Of a stretch of DNA of 64,000 nt, positions 8,279-17,545 are shown piece after piece; position 1 is the stretch's first letter, and each line of letters starts with the position of its first letter. Source of the DNA: an uncultured Marinobacter sp. Its GTDB lineage: Bacteria; Pseudomonadota; Gammaproteobacteria; Pseudomonadales; Oleiphilaceae. The translations under genes and the position numbers were made by a program. The DNA is taken from NCBI RefSeq assembly GCF_947488835.1, contig NZ_CANLBK010000003.1, positions 310,001-374,000 on the forward strand. Reading direction: 5' to 3'. The notes under the pieces are model-generated. The model searched no databases and had not been told where the DNA came from. It was given only the letters and a program-made list of their open reading frames with translations.

Positions 8279-9349
8279 ATGCGTGTCTCTGCCTCCAACA
8301 CACAGGATCTGGGTATGCCGGCCATATACCTGCATCTACTGGCTGAACTGTTAAAAACCATTGGTCTGGACGAGCGCGACCTGTTGCTCAGGGTTGGATT
8401 GGACCCTGTACGGCTGCAATCAACAGACGTTCGGGTTAGCCACGCGCAAGCCAACGAATTCGTCACCCGCGCCATCATCGAAAGCGGCGAACCCGGCCTT
8501 GGCATTATGCTGGCCCGTGAGCTGAAGCTACCTTTGCACGGCGCGTTAGGCGTGGCTGTCATGAGCAGCCGCACATTGAAAGACGCGCTGGATTTGATGA
8601 CCCGCTACCTTACTCTTCGAGCACCGCATCTGAGTGTTAGCAGCCGCGAGCACGACGGTGCGATGCATTACACTATTCGCTGTGATGGCGACTCGGGGCC
8701 ACTTCAGGGGTTCATTGTGGACGCCATGCTGTTTGGCTGCGCCTTCATGGGCGAGCAGCTCACTGGCACCACTATCGGCGGCGCGGCGATTCTCCGGAAA
8801 GGCCCTGAACCCTCGTATTTCCGTCGCTTCAGGCAGTCGATCGTGATGCCGGTAACCTATGGTTCCCAGGAAGATGCCCTGGTTATCCCCCATGGCATGC
8901 TGTCTGTGCCTATCCGCTTCAGCGACGACCAGCTTGCGGCGTCGTCCCGTGCCCAATGTGAAGATGCCCTGCAACAGCTCACAGAAGATGCAGGCTTCGG
9001 ATGCCGGGTACGACGGGTAATTGAAACCAGCTATCCCTTCCCGCCAAAACTCGCGAGAGTGGCGGCCACCCTGTTTGTATCCGAGCGCACATTAAAACGC
9101 CGTCTGCAGGAAGAGAATGCCAGCTTTCAGAATTTGGTAGATCAGGTTCGGCTGGAACGTGCCCGGGAATTGCTCACCGGCACCAGCATGAACCTGAACC
9201 AGATTGCAGACGTTCTAGGCTATGCCGACGCGGCAAACTTTACCCGGGCATTCAAGCGCTGGACGGGAAACAGCCCAAGCCGCTATCGGGATGCCGTGGA
9301 AAAGCCAGGCAGAGTGTTTCTGCACACCAGCGCGCCGGCTCATGCGTAA
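8279..9349 (+). CDS. AraC-family transcriptional regulator
   Basis: A 356 aa regulator with an N-terminal arabinose-binding-like sensor domain (Arabinose_bd, about residues 20-210) and a C-terminal double HTH. The second half reads LFVSERTLKRRLQEENASFQNLVDQVRLERARELL and then IADVLGYADAANFTRAFKRWTGNSPSRYR, the canonical AraC/XylS signature. The start at 8279 is supported by AAGGA six bases upstream. This architecture (OruR/ArgR-like) usually controls amino-acid or lipid catabolic genes, but none are adjacent. It converges with queE, its stop lying 1 nt from the queE stop. Confidence 0.88.
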   Translation: MRVSASNTQDLGMPAIYLHLLAELLKTIGLDERDLLLRVGLDPVRLQSTDVRVSHAQANEFVTRAIIESGEPGLGIMLARELKLPLHGALGVAVMSSRTLKDALDLMTRYLTLRAPHLSVSSREHDGAMHYTIRCDGDSGPLQGFIVDAMLFGCAFMGEQLTGTTIGGAAILRKGPEPSYFRRFRQSIVMPVTYGSQEDALVIPHGMLSVPIRFSDDQLAASSRAQCEDALQQLTEDAGFGCRVRRVIETSYPFPPKLARVAATLFVSERTLKRRLQEENASFQNLVDQVRLERARELLTGTSMNLNQIADVLGYADAANFTRAFKRWTGNSPSRYRDAVEKPGRVFLHTSAPAHA

Positions 9350-9350
9350 A

Positions 9351-10007
9351 TCAGTCAATACCGATGATTTTGTGCATTTGTAACGTCAGACGCCAGCGGG
9401 GGTTAGCGAGGCAATAATCCGTCGCTTTGCGGGTGTTACTCTGTTTGACCGGGTCCGTGCTGCCGTCAGGTGCCGATGGCGAGGCCATAGGCGACAGGAA
9501 GAAATGCCGCGCGTTGAAGTGAACAAACCGTTCAGGCATGGCTTCCGGCTGAGGGTACACCAGCTTCAGCTCATCACAGGCTTCAATCACCACCGGCGCA
9601 TCGGCCTTGGGGCTCACACACAACCAGTCAATCCCGGCCGGTGCAGGCAAGGTACCGTTGGTTTCCACACCCACTTCAAAACCTGCCTGATGGAAAGCCT
9701 CGATCAGCGTTTCATCCAACTGCAACAAAGGCTCTCCACCCGTACACACCACGTAAGGCTTGCCGGGAGCGTCTGGCCACAAGCTGCGTATGTGATCCGC
9801 CAACGCCTCTGCAGTTTCGAACGCGCCTCCATTCTGGCCATCGGTGCCTACAAAGTCTGTATCGCAGAAATTGCACACGGCTGCCGCCCGGTCCTTTTCC
9901 CGGCCGGTCCACAGGTTGCACTTGCTGAAACGGCAGAACACCGCAGCGCGACCGGCTTGGGCGCCCTCGCCCTGCAAGGTGTAGAAGGCTTCTTTTACTT
10001 TGTACAT
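9351..10007 (-). CDS. queE: 7-carboxy-7-deazaguanine synthase
   Basis: Radical SAM enzyme (218 aa) that converts 6-carboxytetrahydropterin to 7-carboxy-7-deazaguanine in queuosine synthesis. The atypical QueE cluster motif C-x14-C-x2-C is visible (CNLWTGREKDRAAAVCNFC), together with the substrate-binding FYTLQGEGAQAGR at the N-terminus and CTGGEPLL in the barrel. Its start overlaps the queC stop by one base (TGATG), so the two genes are translationally coupled and transcribed as queC-queE. Family identity is firm. Confidence 0.96.
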   Translation of the reverse strand: MYKVKEAFYTLQGEGAQAGRAAVFCRFSKCNLWTGREKDRAAAVCNFCDTDFVGTDGQNGGAFETAEALADHIRSLWPDAPGKPYVVCTGGEPLLQLDETLIEAFHQAGFEVGVETNGTLPAPAGIDWLCVSPKADAPVVIEACDELKLVYPQPEAMPERFVHFNARHFFLSPMASPSAPDGSTDPVKQSNTRKATDYCLANPRWRLTLQMHKIIGID

Positions 10008-10672
10008 CAGCGACCTGCCTCGTAGGCCAACGGGTCTGCAAGGCCATTCTCTGAAAATGCCTCAAGCCGCTCTACGCAAGATCCACAAAGCCCGCAAGCC
10101 TTTTCCCGCCCGTTATAACAGGTCCAGGTGTGAGCATATTCGAGCTCTAGCTTCAGGCCTTCAGCCAGAATATCGCCCTTGGTCATATGCATGAAAGGTG
10201 CCTCAATGCCCACGGGTTCATAGTTGGCAACCCGACATACAGCGTCCATCTTTTCGACAAATTCGGGCCGACAGTCAGGGTAAATTGCATGGTCCCCGCC
10301 ATGGGCGCCGTACCAAACTGCACCGGCATTCACCGTCACCGCATAGCCTGTGGCCAGCGAAAGCAAAATCATATTTCGGTTAGGCACCACGGTGGCTTTC
10401 ATGTTTTCTTCGTCGTAATCGCCTTCGGGTATGTCGCCATCAGAAGTTAGCGCAGAGCCCGACATAACCTCACTCATGGCGCGGATATCTATAACCTTGT
10501 GAGGTATATCGAGGGCAGTGCACACCGACCGCGCAACATCCAGTTCGCGGACATGGCGCTGGCCGTAGTTGAACGATAATGCATGAACCTTCAGCCCCTG
10601 CGCGCGCGCGCGATGCAGCAGAGTAAAAGAATCCATGCCTCCAGAATAAATAACAACCACGGTGTCAGTCAT
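10007..10672 (-). CDS. queC: 7-cyano-7-deazaguanine synthase
   Basis: ATP-dependent preQ0 synthase (221 aa) that acts after QueE and makes the nitrile from the carboxylate and ammonia. The PP-loop SGGMDS near residue 10 and the C-terminal zinc site C-x7-C-x2-C-x2-C ([15 protein letters not shown]) are present. The ATG at 10672 was chosen because AGGAG lies six bases upstream; an in-frame TTG 15 nt earlier is weaker. No preQ1 aptamer motif is recognisable in the leader. Confidence 0.96.
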   Translation of the reverse strand: MTDTVVVIYSGGMDSFTLLHRARAQGLKVHALSFNYGQRHVRELDVARSVCTALDIPHKVIDIRAMSEVMSGSALTSDGDIPEGDYDEENMKATVVPNRNMILLSLATGYAVTVNAGAVWYGAHGGDHAIYPDCRPEFVEKMDAVCRVANYEPVGIEAPFMHMTKGDILAEGLKLELEYAHTWTCYNGREKACGLCGSCVERLEAFSENGLADPLAYEAGR

Positions 10673-10803
10673 GCAGGCTCCTGGCAAGCGGATAGAGGGT
10701 TCTGTAAAGACCGGGTAATCACGGGGCGGTATTGTAGCAGTGCAAAGGCAGGAAGGGTTTACGCCCGTATAAAACGGGCGAAGGTTTCAAGACCTGATAA
10801 ACG

Positions 10804-11043
10804 TTAGTGCTTGAGTGCACTCATTCTGAGGGCGATCACTTCGAGACCACCTCTCAGGGTAGATAGCGTCCAGTAAGTCACCAGCGCCATCAATCCTGCA
10901 CCGATCACGGTGAAGGCCAAATCGTCACCGACGACTCGTTCTTTTGCCAACACCATATACATAGCCAGTGCGGCAATTAAAAGGATTTCTACGACAAAAT
11001 GGAAACGGAACTTGTTACGGGCAGATCCGGATTCGTCGGACAT
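10804..11043 (-). CDS. small two-helix membrane protein of unknown function
   Basis: A 79 aa protein (MSDESGSARNKFRFHF...) with two predicted transmembrane segments, VVEILLIAALAMYMVLA and LAFTVIGAGLMALVTYWTL. It ends with a short basic tail. The frame is open further upstream, but the first ATG is at 11043 and the upstream extension looks unlike protein. I do not recognise a named family. The ribosome-binding site is weak. It lies upstream of queC on the same strand, separated by about 130 bp that includes a GC-rich hairpin. Confidence 0.55.
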   Translation of the reverse strand: MSDESGSARNKFRFHFVVEILLIAALAMYMVLAKERVVGDDLAFTVIGAGLMALVTYWTLSTLRGGLEVIALRMSALKH

Positions 11044-11485
11044 TTTCTTAGGTTTCAACCTCTGGGTTTCTATCAGTATGGGTGATTGGTTAGTGTACGA
11101 ATTATCCCCCAACGCAACCCCGATATCTGTACGAGTTAGTGGCTACGGACTTTCCACTACCGAAAAACACGCGCTCCTTACCAGCGTCTGTAGGGGTTTG
11201 CCGCAGTTCTCAAGCTATTGCAAACGCCGGCCTAACGGATACACTACCAGATCAAATACACCAGAAATGCCGACTATGATCCGAATGATTCCACAGCTCT
11301 TGATAAACGCCACAGCAGTCTGCCGTAAAGGCCACTGCGTGCGTGTGATGGTAGAAATTATCTAACGGCTTTCGGTCAGTTCCCGGGAGCCTTTCAAGCG
11401 ACCGGGTCAGCGTCTCCAGCAAACCCCGGTTGCCCTCGGCTCCGGGGTTTTGTTTTTGCTGTCGAACAACGACAAGGAGATCACC
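11044..11485. other. 442 bp intergenic stretch with a terminator-like hairpin
   Basis: No convincing gene is visible. A 32-codon plus-strand frame starting ATGCCGACTATGATCCG at 11268 lacks a good ribosome-binding site. Near the right end lies a GC-rich hairpin followed by T residues, which implies a transcript entering from the left on the plus strand. A small RNA between about 11150 and 11457 is possible but unproven. Confidence 0.35.
11421..11457 (+). terminator. Rho-independent terminator-like hairpin
   Basis: AAACCCCGG pairs with CCGGGGTTT across a 12 nt loop, followed by TGTTTTT. The form is that of an intrinsic terminator on the plus strand, yet no plus-strand gene ends upstream of it. 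It lies about 30 nt before the small gene at 11486, so it could also be a leader attenuator for that gene. Confidence 0.55.
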
Positions 11486-11758
11486 ATGAGAAGACAACAC
11501 ACTTCGCGTGCCGCGAACCAGCCCATGAATAACCGGGCAGGGGCCATTCGTCGACCGGAACAACTGCCGCTGCTTGATGCTATCTGCAAAAAGCTGAATC
11601 AGCGCGTGAATCTGGATGACGAGCAGAGGGTGCTTGGCGTTTACGAGCGGGGGTGGATCTTTAACGGTGTGCTGGCCACCCTGGGCACTGCGGAAGCCCG
11701 CTACGTGCGCGCACTGGCTACGCGCCACAACTCCTGGATAGCACGCCAGGTGGCATAA
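11486..11758 (+). CDS. hypothetical protein, small and basic at the N-terminus
   Basis: A 90 aa protein (MRRQHTSRAANQPMNN...) with no recognisable domain, signal peptide or membrane segment. The C-terminal half (RVLGVYERGWIFNGVLATLGTAEARYVRALATRHNSWIA) looks like a compact helical fold. The start is set by AAGGAG seven bases upstream. A 169-codon frame on the opposite strand covers the same DNA, but it lacks a ribosome-binding site and has low-complexity composition. The gene converges with the response regulator at 11784. Confidence 0.55.
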   Translation: MRRQHTSRAANQPMNNRAGAIRRPEQLPLLDAICKKLNQRVNLDDEQRVLGVYERGWIFNGVLATLGTAEARYVRALATRHNSWIARQVA

Positions 11759-11783
11759 CACATCAATAGGAGGACTGAACCGG

Positions 11784-12197
11784 TCAATGCTGCCGGTTCA
11801 GTCCAATCATAACGGCCGCATCAGGGCCATGCACTACCGCGTAGTTGTTAACCACATCGAGTATCTTTTCCTGCGAGTAAGGCTTCACCACATAACCATT
11901 GGCACCAGCACTGATTGCCCGCTGAATACTGTCGATAGAGTCATCCGCTGTAACCAGAACAATATGTTGGCCATCCCGCGCTTTTTTGAATTCTTTCATC
12001 AGTTCATGGCCGTCGCCATCCGGTAAACCAAGATCCAGAAGGATGATGTTGAACTTACCACTGTCAAACGCTTTGCGCCCCGATGCGACGCTTTCGCAAT
12101 CCGTTACATCCGTCGCCCCCGCCTTGTAAAGCATATCAACCAACCGCTCGCGCATTACCGGCTCGTCTTCCACAACCAGTACCGTCAGCTTATCCAT
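11784..12197 (-). CDS. single-domain response regulator (CheY-like)
   Basis: A 137 aa receiver domain without an output domain. The acidic pocket (VVEDEPVMRERL), the phospho-acceptor Asp in LLDLGLPDGDG, the Thr/Ala switch region (LVTADDS) and the conserved Lys in VVKPYSQEK are all present. The ATG at 12197 has an ideal AAAGGAGATAACA upstream; the longer open frame has no support. It lies 55 nt downstream of the small membrane protein and the hybrid kinase on the same strand, so it may receive phosphate from the kinase Hpt domain (inference). Confidence 0.9.
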   Translation of the reverse strand: MDKLTVLVVEDEPVMRERLVDMLYKAGATDVTDCESVASGRKAFDSGKFNIILLDLGLPDGDGHELMKEFKKARDGQHIVLVTADDSIDSIQRAISAGANGYVVKPYSQEKILDVVNNYAVVHGPDAAVMIGLNRQH

Positions 12198-12252
12198 TGT
12201 TATCTCCTTTTTCGTCGGGTGCAGGTTGTCCGGGTTTTTCGTATCGCATGGA

Positions 12253-12804
12253 TTACCACGAATCTGTGCCTGTGTGCCGGGGAAGATCCAGAGGCGCATG
12301 TGCAGCTCTGGCCGGGTTGCCAGGCTTTACGGTTTTCCCGTCGGCGCCAGAACCATAGGCATCCTGGCTATCGTCGCGGGTCAAAATATTGCTGATGCCC
12401 ACCGCCGTAGAATATAGCGATATAGCAAGAATGAGCAGAATCGGCTGCACAAACGCCACGAATCCAGGCACCTCAGCGCCACTTATGATGCTCAGTATAA
12501 GGATGATGGCTGGCCCCAGCACTACAAACAGCGTCAGAGCGATAAAGAATACAATACGCTCCTTGAAACGGCCAAGATCCCGATTAATCACCAGCCCCAA
12601 TACGAACTTCCCTATGGCCAACCCTGCAAGAATGGCCGCGGCTATGCTCAGGTCTGCATGCATCAGCATCTCGTAAAGGCGACCGTCCCATAGACGCTGC
12701 ATGCCAATAACAAGAAACGGGAAAAGCACGAACAGTACGTCGGCATAGGTGCCGTACATCATGCTCATGGACTGCTGTTCACGGTGTAACTGGCGCTCAC
12801 TCAT
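12253..12804 (-). CDS. four-helix membrane protein coupled to a hybrid kinase
   Basis: A 183 aa protein with four hydrophobic segments (DVLFVLFPFLVIGM; IAAAILAGLAIGKFVLGLVI; ERIVFFIALTLFVVLGPAIIL; FVQPILLILAISLYSTAVGI). A soluble, proline-rich C-terminal tail of about 40 residues follows. I do not recognise the family. Its ATG overlaps the stop of the large kinase gene as ATGA, so the two are translationally coupled and probably stoichiometric. It may be an accessory membrane partner of the kinase; this is inference from position only. Confidence 0.7.
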   Translation of the reverse strand: MSERQLHREQQSMSMMYGTYADVLFVLFPFLVIGMQRLWDGRLYEMLMHADLSIAAAILAGLAIGKFVLGLVINRDLGRFKERIVFFIALTLFVVLGPAIILILSIISGAEVPGFVAFVQPILLILAISLYSTAVGISNILTRDDSQDAYGSGADGKTVKPGNPARAAHAPLDLPRHTGTDSW

Positions 12805-15800
12805 TGATCTGATCCTGTTTCATTCTGGGTTAGTTCACGCTCGATCATGTTATTCAGTATCGCAAACTCGCTTTGTATCTGGCTCCACAAGGGATTCGTT
12901 TCTTTTACAAGTCCTTCAACAATACCTGCCTGAAGGGTCATTTCGGGGTAACCCATGGTGCCCGCAGACCCTTTTATCTGATGCGTTTCTGTCTGGAGTA
13001 CTTCCCGGTCATGGTTTGCCATTGCCTGCTTCATTCGTTGCTGGCGCGTGACCAGCTCTGACAGAAATCTGGCTACCAGGCGACGCATAGCCTCATCTTC
13101 TTCCTCTATTTCAGCGGGGCCGGAATCCAGAAAGCGCCCCAGCAGTGCTTGCAATCGATGTTCGTCTATCGGCTTCTCCAGCACCCCGTCGCAACCTGCC
13201 TCACGCAGTGCATCGGTTTCTTGCTGATCGCCCGCAGTGAACGCAATAATTGGGCGCCGGAAGCCTGCCTGTCTGAGCAACCGCGTTGCCTCAACACCAT
13301 CCATCTCTGGCATATGCCTGTCCATAAGCACCAGTTGCACGGTATCTGAAAGTGCTTTGCGCACGGCTTCGTCACCGGACGCGACGGACACAACTTCAAG
13401 GCCCAGACGGGTCAGCATACGCTCCACCAACTGCCGATTCCCGGCATTATCTTCAGCTACCAGTACTTTGCCGCAATGTTTCTGCACGGGCACCGTGGAA
13501 CTACCCGTTTCAACCTCAAGGTAGCGCGCCAAAACCTCATAGAAATGCTGTTTGTCGATGGGTTTGGCCAGGTGCTCATTGCAACCCGCCAACCGGTAAT
13601 CGGCGATATCTTCGGTCATGACATTTGCAGTTAACGCAATCACCGGCGTATTCACTCCCGCCTCCCGCAGCGCCACGGTAGCATCGCGGCCATTCATAAC
13701 TGGCATCTGAATGTCCATGAGAATCAGATCAAACGGCTCCCGAATGGCCATTTCCAGAGCTTCCGCACCGTTGCCAACGTGCACTATTTCAGCACCGGTA
13801 CGGCCCACGAGCAAAGACACCAGACGCCGATTCACATCGTTATCTTCCGCACAGAGTATACGCCCGAACAGACGCGGTGCCAGAGTCATCGGGATGCTAC
13901 GGCGGCGCTGGCTCAGCTCGGAGGCATCCCGCAGGAAGTGAACCTGCTCCAGAGAACCGGTGCATATGGATAACTCGAACTCACTGCCTTCTCCATATGT
14001 ACTGCTGACACGGATACTGCCACCAAGCATTTCTGCCAGCCGGCGTGAAATGCTCAGGCCAAGGCCCGTGCCGCCATACTGCCGTGAGATCGCTGCGCTG
14101 CCCTGAGCAAAGGGGTCGAACAACCGGCCTATCTGTTCTGGCTTCATGCCAATCCCGCTATCCACAACGCGGGCAACCAGAACCTGCGCTTGACGCTCGC
14201 ACCGGATCGCCAGGGAGATCGATCCTTTTTCGGTAAATTTAAGCGCATTTCCACACAAATTAATTATAATCTGGCGCAAACGTGTGGGGTCGGTCTGAAT
14301 TTGCTCAGGCAGCGGGAATTCACAGACTATGTTGAAATCCAGTCCTTTCTCCCGAGCCCGGGGCGCAAAAAATGCGCGAATTTCATCCAGAAGCTCGGGC
14401 AGGTTTACCGAAATCACATCAACATCCAGTTTGTTGGCGTCGATTTTGGAGTGGTCAAGAATGTCGTTCACCAGCTCCAGCAGGTGGCGACCGCTGCGAA
14501 CGACGGTCTCCGCGCTGCTGCGTTTTTCCTGCTCATCAAGATCCGGGTCCATAAGCGTTTCGCCGTAGCCAATAATGGCCGCCAGCGGCGTGCGGATCTC
14601 GTGGCTCATATTGGCAAGGAACTGGCTTTTAGCCTCCGCTGAGTTACGGGCCAGCTCTTTCTCGAGCCGCTCCTGCTCCCGCTCACGTTCAATACGTTGG
14701 CGCCGATGACTTTCTGTGGAATCAACACAGGTGCCTTCCAGATGGGTAGGCTCGCCTTCGGCATTATATGCGGTATGGAGCGAAATAATGGCCCAGCGTT
14801 CGTCTCCTGACCGGGTCAGGTAACGGGCCTCTACACCTTTTACCGTGCCCCGCGCTTGCAGTTGCTCAACCACCAATTCCCGCAGCCGGTCGTCGGCTAT
14901 GCATGCGTCCAGAACATCAGGGTTGGTTTCCAGTAGCTCCCGGCTGCTACTGAAGCCCATCAGGCTCGCCATAGCCGGGTTAGCCGTTACAAACCGGCGA
15001 TCTATAGACATCTGGAAAACACCCTCAATAGCGTTATCAAACAGTGACTGATATCGCTGCAGGTTGGATAGCGCCCGCCGGTTCCAGTTCAGTGCCTGGC
15101 CCTGAACCTGTTTGATGCGATCTGCCAGAGCAAAAGAAAACAGAATTATCTGCGCGGTGAGCCCTATCTGGGGCGCGTAACCGGTGAAGGCATTGAGCGG
15201 CAAGTAACCCATGACCGTCAGGGCGTATACACCAAAGCCCACAAGGGCGAGCGTCCAGGCGAAAAAGTAGGAACGGGCCGCAGGGTTGTAATAGCGCCAG
15301 GACAAATAACTGACCACAATCAAAATGAGACAGAGCAGCATCGACCCGATAACAATCCATTCCATGGCAATGTGATAGGGAACGAACAGCGACAACACAA
15401 AAGTGAGAAGCACAGAGTACAGACACAAGATCAGAACCCGGTCGAGATCCAAAGATCGGGTGCGGGTTTCAAGCAGTGCCCGGGCCATCAACAGGCCCCA
15501 GAACCAGGTCATCGTAATCTGGAGGTGCAGGTACTCCTTGTTGAACAACGCAGGGCGGTTGTCCAGGAGCTGAATTCCGTGAACCTGCTCGGTTGCGATA
15601 AACACCCCGGCAGACACCAGATAAAGCACATAGTAGATGTTACTGCGCTCACGAACAGACACCGCAACAAACAGGTTATAAGCCAGAATGGCAAGCAAAC
15701 TACCCAGCAGCGCTCCGCGGATAATTTCGTCTACCGACACCTTTTCAATGTAGCTGTCGGGGCTCCAGAGGCTAATGGGCAGGCGGAAGGTGTTGGTATT

Positions 15801-16340
15801 GATAATGCGCAGGTACACAGATGAAACGCTGCCTGGCTCCAGATCCAACCGGAACGTGGGGTTGGGCACCGCCAGATCACGCTCTGCCCAGTTATCATGA
15901 TAGCCGGCCTTGCGCTGATCGATGAGCTCTCCGTCGCGCACCATATACAGGACAACTTCATCTACCAGCGGAAGGGCCAGCTCGAGAATCCATTCTTCAC
16001 TTTTTCGTCTGATATCCGCATGCACGTCAAAGCGAATCCAGTAAGCTGATTCGGTATAACCAAAGTTCAGCACACCGTTTTCATGCCGGGTAAACCGTTC
16101 TGGCTCCATGGCGAGGATGTCTGACAAAAGGTAGAGCTGGCCGGCATCCTCCAAATACAGGATACAACCGCCAAAATCGCGGACGCTTTCCGTGCCCCTC
16201 TCCAGAACAAGCTCGCCGTTCCGGCATTGTTCTTGAGCACTCACCAAGCCCGGCACCATCACCATAGCCGTGACAAGGCATATCACAACAAGCAGCCACT
16301 GCACTGCGTTGCCTGAAGCCGGTTTACACCGTTGCTGCAA
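12801..16340 (-). CDS. 7TMR-DISM hybrid sensor histidine kinase with two receivers and Hpt
   Basis: A 1179 aa phosphorelay kinase. Domains in order: signal peptide; extracellular 7TMR-DISMED2 carbohydrate-binding-like domain (about 45-185); seven-helix 7TMR-DISM (about 205-405); PAS (about 425-545); HisKA with phospho-His in FLANMSHEIRTPLAAI (about 575); HATPase with NALKF and GGTGLGLSI; receiver 1 (CAEDNDVNRR, LMDIQMPVMNG, KPID); receiver 2 (VAEDNAGNRQ, LMDRHMPEMDG, EKPID); and a C-terminal Hpt with phospho-His in HQIKGSAGTMG. The TTG start at 16340 has GGAG eight bases upstream. It is coupled to the membrane protein downstream. Ligand unknown. Confidence 0.93.
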   Translation of the reverse strand: MQQRCKPASGNAVQWLLVVICLVTAMVMVPGLVSAQEQCRNGELVLERGTESVRDFGGCILYLEDAGQLYLLSDILAMEPERFTRHENGVLNFGYTESAYWIRFDVHADIRRKSEEWILELALPLVDEVVLYMVRDGELIDQRKAGYHDNWAERDLAVPNPTFRLDLEPGSVSSVYLRIINTNTFRLPISLWSPDSYIEKVSVDEIIRGALLGSLLAILAYNLFVAVSVRERSNIYYVLYLVSAGVFIATEQVHGIQLLDNRPALFNKEYLHLQITMTWFWGLLMARALLETRTRSLDLDRVLILCLYSVLLTFVLSLFVPYHIAMEWIVIGSMLLCLILIVVSYLSWRYYNPAARSYFFAWTLALVGFGVYALTVMGYLPLNAFTGYAPQIGLTAQIILFSFALADRIKQVQGQALNWNRRALSNLQRYQSLFDNAIEGVFQMSIDRRFVTANPAMASLMGFSSSRELLETNPDVLDACIADDRLRELVVEQLQARGTVKGVEARYLTRSGDERWAIISLHTAYNAEGEPTHLEGTCVDSTESHRRQRIEREREQERLEKELARNSAEAKSQFLANMSHEIRTPLAAIIGYGETLMDPDLDEQEKRSSAETVVRSGRHLLELVNDILDHSKIDANKLDVDVISVNLPELLDEIRAFFAPRAREKGLDFNIVCEFPLPEQIQTDPTRLRQIIINLCGNALKFTEKGSISLAIRCERQAQVLVARVVDSGIGMKPEQIGRLFDPFAQGSAAISRQYGGTGLGLSISRRLAEMLGGSIRVSSTYGEGSEFELSICTGSLEQVHFLRDASELSQRRRSIPMTLAPRLFGRILCAEDNDVNRRLVSLLVGRTGAEIVHVGNGAEALEMAIREPFDLILMDIQMPVMNGRDATVALREAGVNTPVIALTANVMTEDIADYRLAGCNEHLAKPIDKQHFYEVLARYLEVETGSSTVPVQKHCGKVLVAEDNAGNRQLVERMLTRLGLEVVSVASGDEAVRKALSDTVQLVLMDRHMPEMDGVEATRLLRQAGFRRPIIAFTAGDQQETDALREAGCDGVLEKPIDEHRLQALLGRFLDSGPAEIEEEDEAMRRLVARFLSELVTRQQRMKQAMANHDREVLQTETHQIKGSAGTMGYPEMTLQAGIVEGLVKETNPLWSQIQSEFAILNNMIERELTQNETGSDQ

Positions 16341-16468
16341 AATGTGATCTCCGCGCGGGCATGAGCCTGTTTTATGGTTTATTGTCAGCAGTCGGATCGG
16401 GGCAGACCGCCCCGCGGGTATTTACTTTAGCCGTTTATGGCTGACTTCGCACCTCAGGGCCTTCTGAA

Positions 16469-17545
16469 ATGAGACACTCCTGCTTTTTCACCGCTATCTC
16501 AATTGCACTCCTTGGCATCAGTGGGTGCAAGATGGCGGATACCGGGCCAGTAGCGTTTAACCCTGCCACGAATGTGAGCCCGACTTTTTCAACATTTGAC
16601 CTGGAAAACACTGACAAGGCGCCCGACAACCTTGAGCACACCCGGTTTTGGGATTTTTATCAGGGCCTTGAGCCCACTGGCAATAACGCTACTGACGAGG
16701 ATCGTGAAACAGCGAACGAAATCCGTGCGCACATAGACAAATTTATACGAGCAACCCGCACGCCCGACGGAAAAAGCTATGAAAAGGTACGTAACCCGCT
16801 GGACTTGATGAATCAAGTAATTGCATTCAATGAGATAGATAACTTTCGGGAAGGCCGGCGTTACATCAGCCAGCGTATTGCGGCTGGGCAGGCCGGCAAC
16901 TATAGCAACCGCGCTAACGGTGCCCTCATCCGGTTTACAGATCAGAATGCCGTGCTGGACGATGCGTCGTTAAATGACAAACTGTGGGTCTATCCGACGC
17001 TGGATTGGCGGTACCTGCCGAAAGGGCCAGAAGACAGCGACCTGGATGAAAAGGTGTATCGAACGATTCAGTATGTCAGTCGAAGTGTGGCAACTGAAGA
17101 GGCGGAAGCCCAGCCCGAACTGATAAGCCTGCTCGCTGGAAGCCGCTTTGACGCCAACAGCTTCGTGACTAGTGGATACAACATCCCTGAGTTCGCGACC
17201 GCCGACTATCTCAGCCGCAATTATGGGGGCATAGAACTCCGGCAAGAATTCATTCGGGATAAAATCGATACGCTTTTTATCAAGAGCGCCGATAAGCCGG
17301 TGCTGGATCTGAGTCGCCACGGAATAACTCTGAGCGATACTAGCCCTGACTGCCTGAGGGTTGAACTGGATTACGTAGGCTCAGTCTTGAGAGTTTTCCA
17401 CTCCAATGAGCAGCCGGCAAAAATCAAAGACCCAGCCAGTGAGGATCCTGATGCAACCATCAAGAACCCTGCATACTGCGGCAATCAGGTAGACAATGAG
17501 GCTGCTATAAGCTGGGCTGCGAAAGGCGCTTTTTGGCGTCAATAA
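16469..17545 (+). CDS. putative lipoprotein of unknown function
   Basis: A 358 aa exported protein with a type II signal peptide. The lipobox LGISGC is at residues 15-20, after the hydrophobic stretch FFTAISIALLGI. The mature part has no domain I recognise; it is acidic and hydrophilic, with only one pair of Cys near the C-terminus (PDCLRVEL and PAYCGNQVD) that could form a disulfide. It is transcribed divergently from the kinase operon and converges with the small gene at 17539, overlapping it by 7 bp. An envelope location is inferred from the lipobox. Confidence 0.75.
   Translation: MRHSCFFTAISIALLGISGCKMADTGPVAFNPATNVSPTFSTFDLENTDKAPDNLEHTRFWDFYQGLEPTGNNATDEDRETANEIRAHIDKFIRATRTPDGKSYEKVRNPLDLMNQVIAFNEIDNFREGRRYISQRIAAGQAGNYSNRANGALIRFTDQNAVLDDASLNDKLWVYPTLDWRYLPKGPEDSDLDEKVYRTIQYVSRSVATEEAEAQPELISLLAGSRFDANSFVTSGYNIPEFATADYLSRNYGGIELRQEFIRDKIDTLFIKSADKPVLDLSRHGITLSDTSPDCLRVELDYVGSVLRVFHSNEQPAKIKDPASEDPDATIKNPAYCGNQVDNEAAISWAAKGAFWRQ

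Noticed and set aside
10673..10803. Possible preQ1 riboswitch in the queC leader
   Set aside because: The hairpin CGCCCGT/ACGGGCG is present, but the conserved preQ1-I loop and A-rich tail are absent.
11252..11761. 169-codon minus-strand frame covering the small plus-strand gene
   Set aside because: No ribosome-binding site, low protein-like character, and it opposes a frame with a good AAGGAG start.
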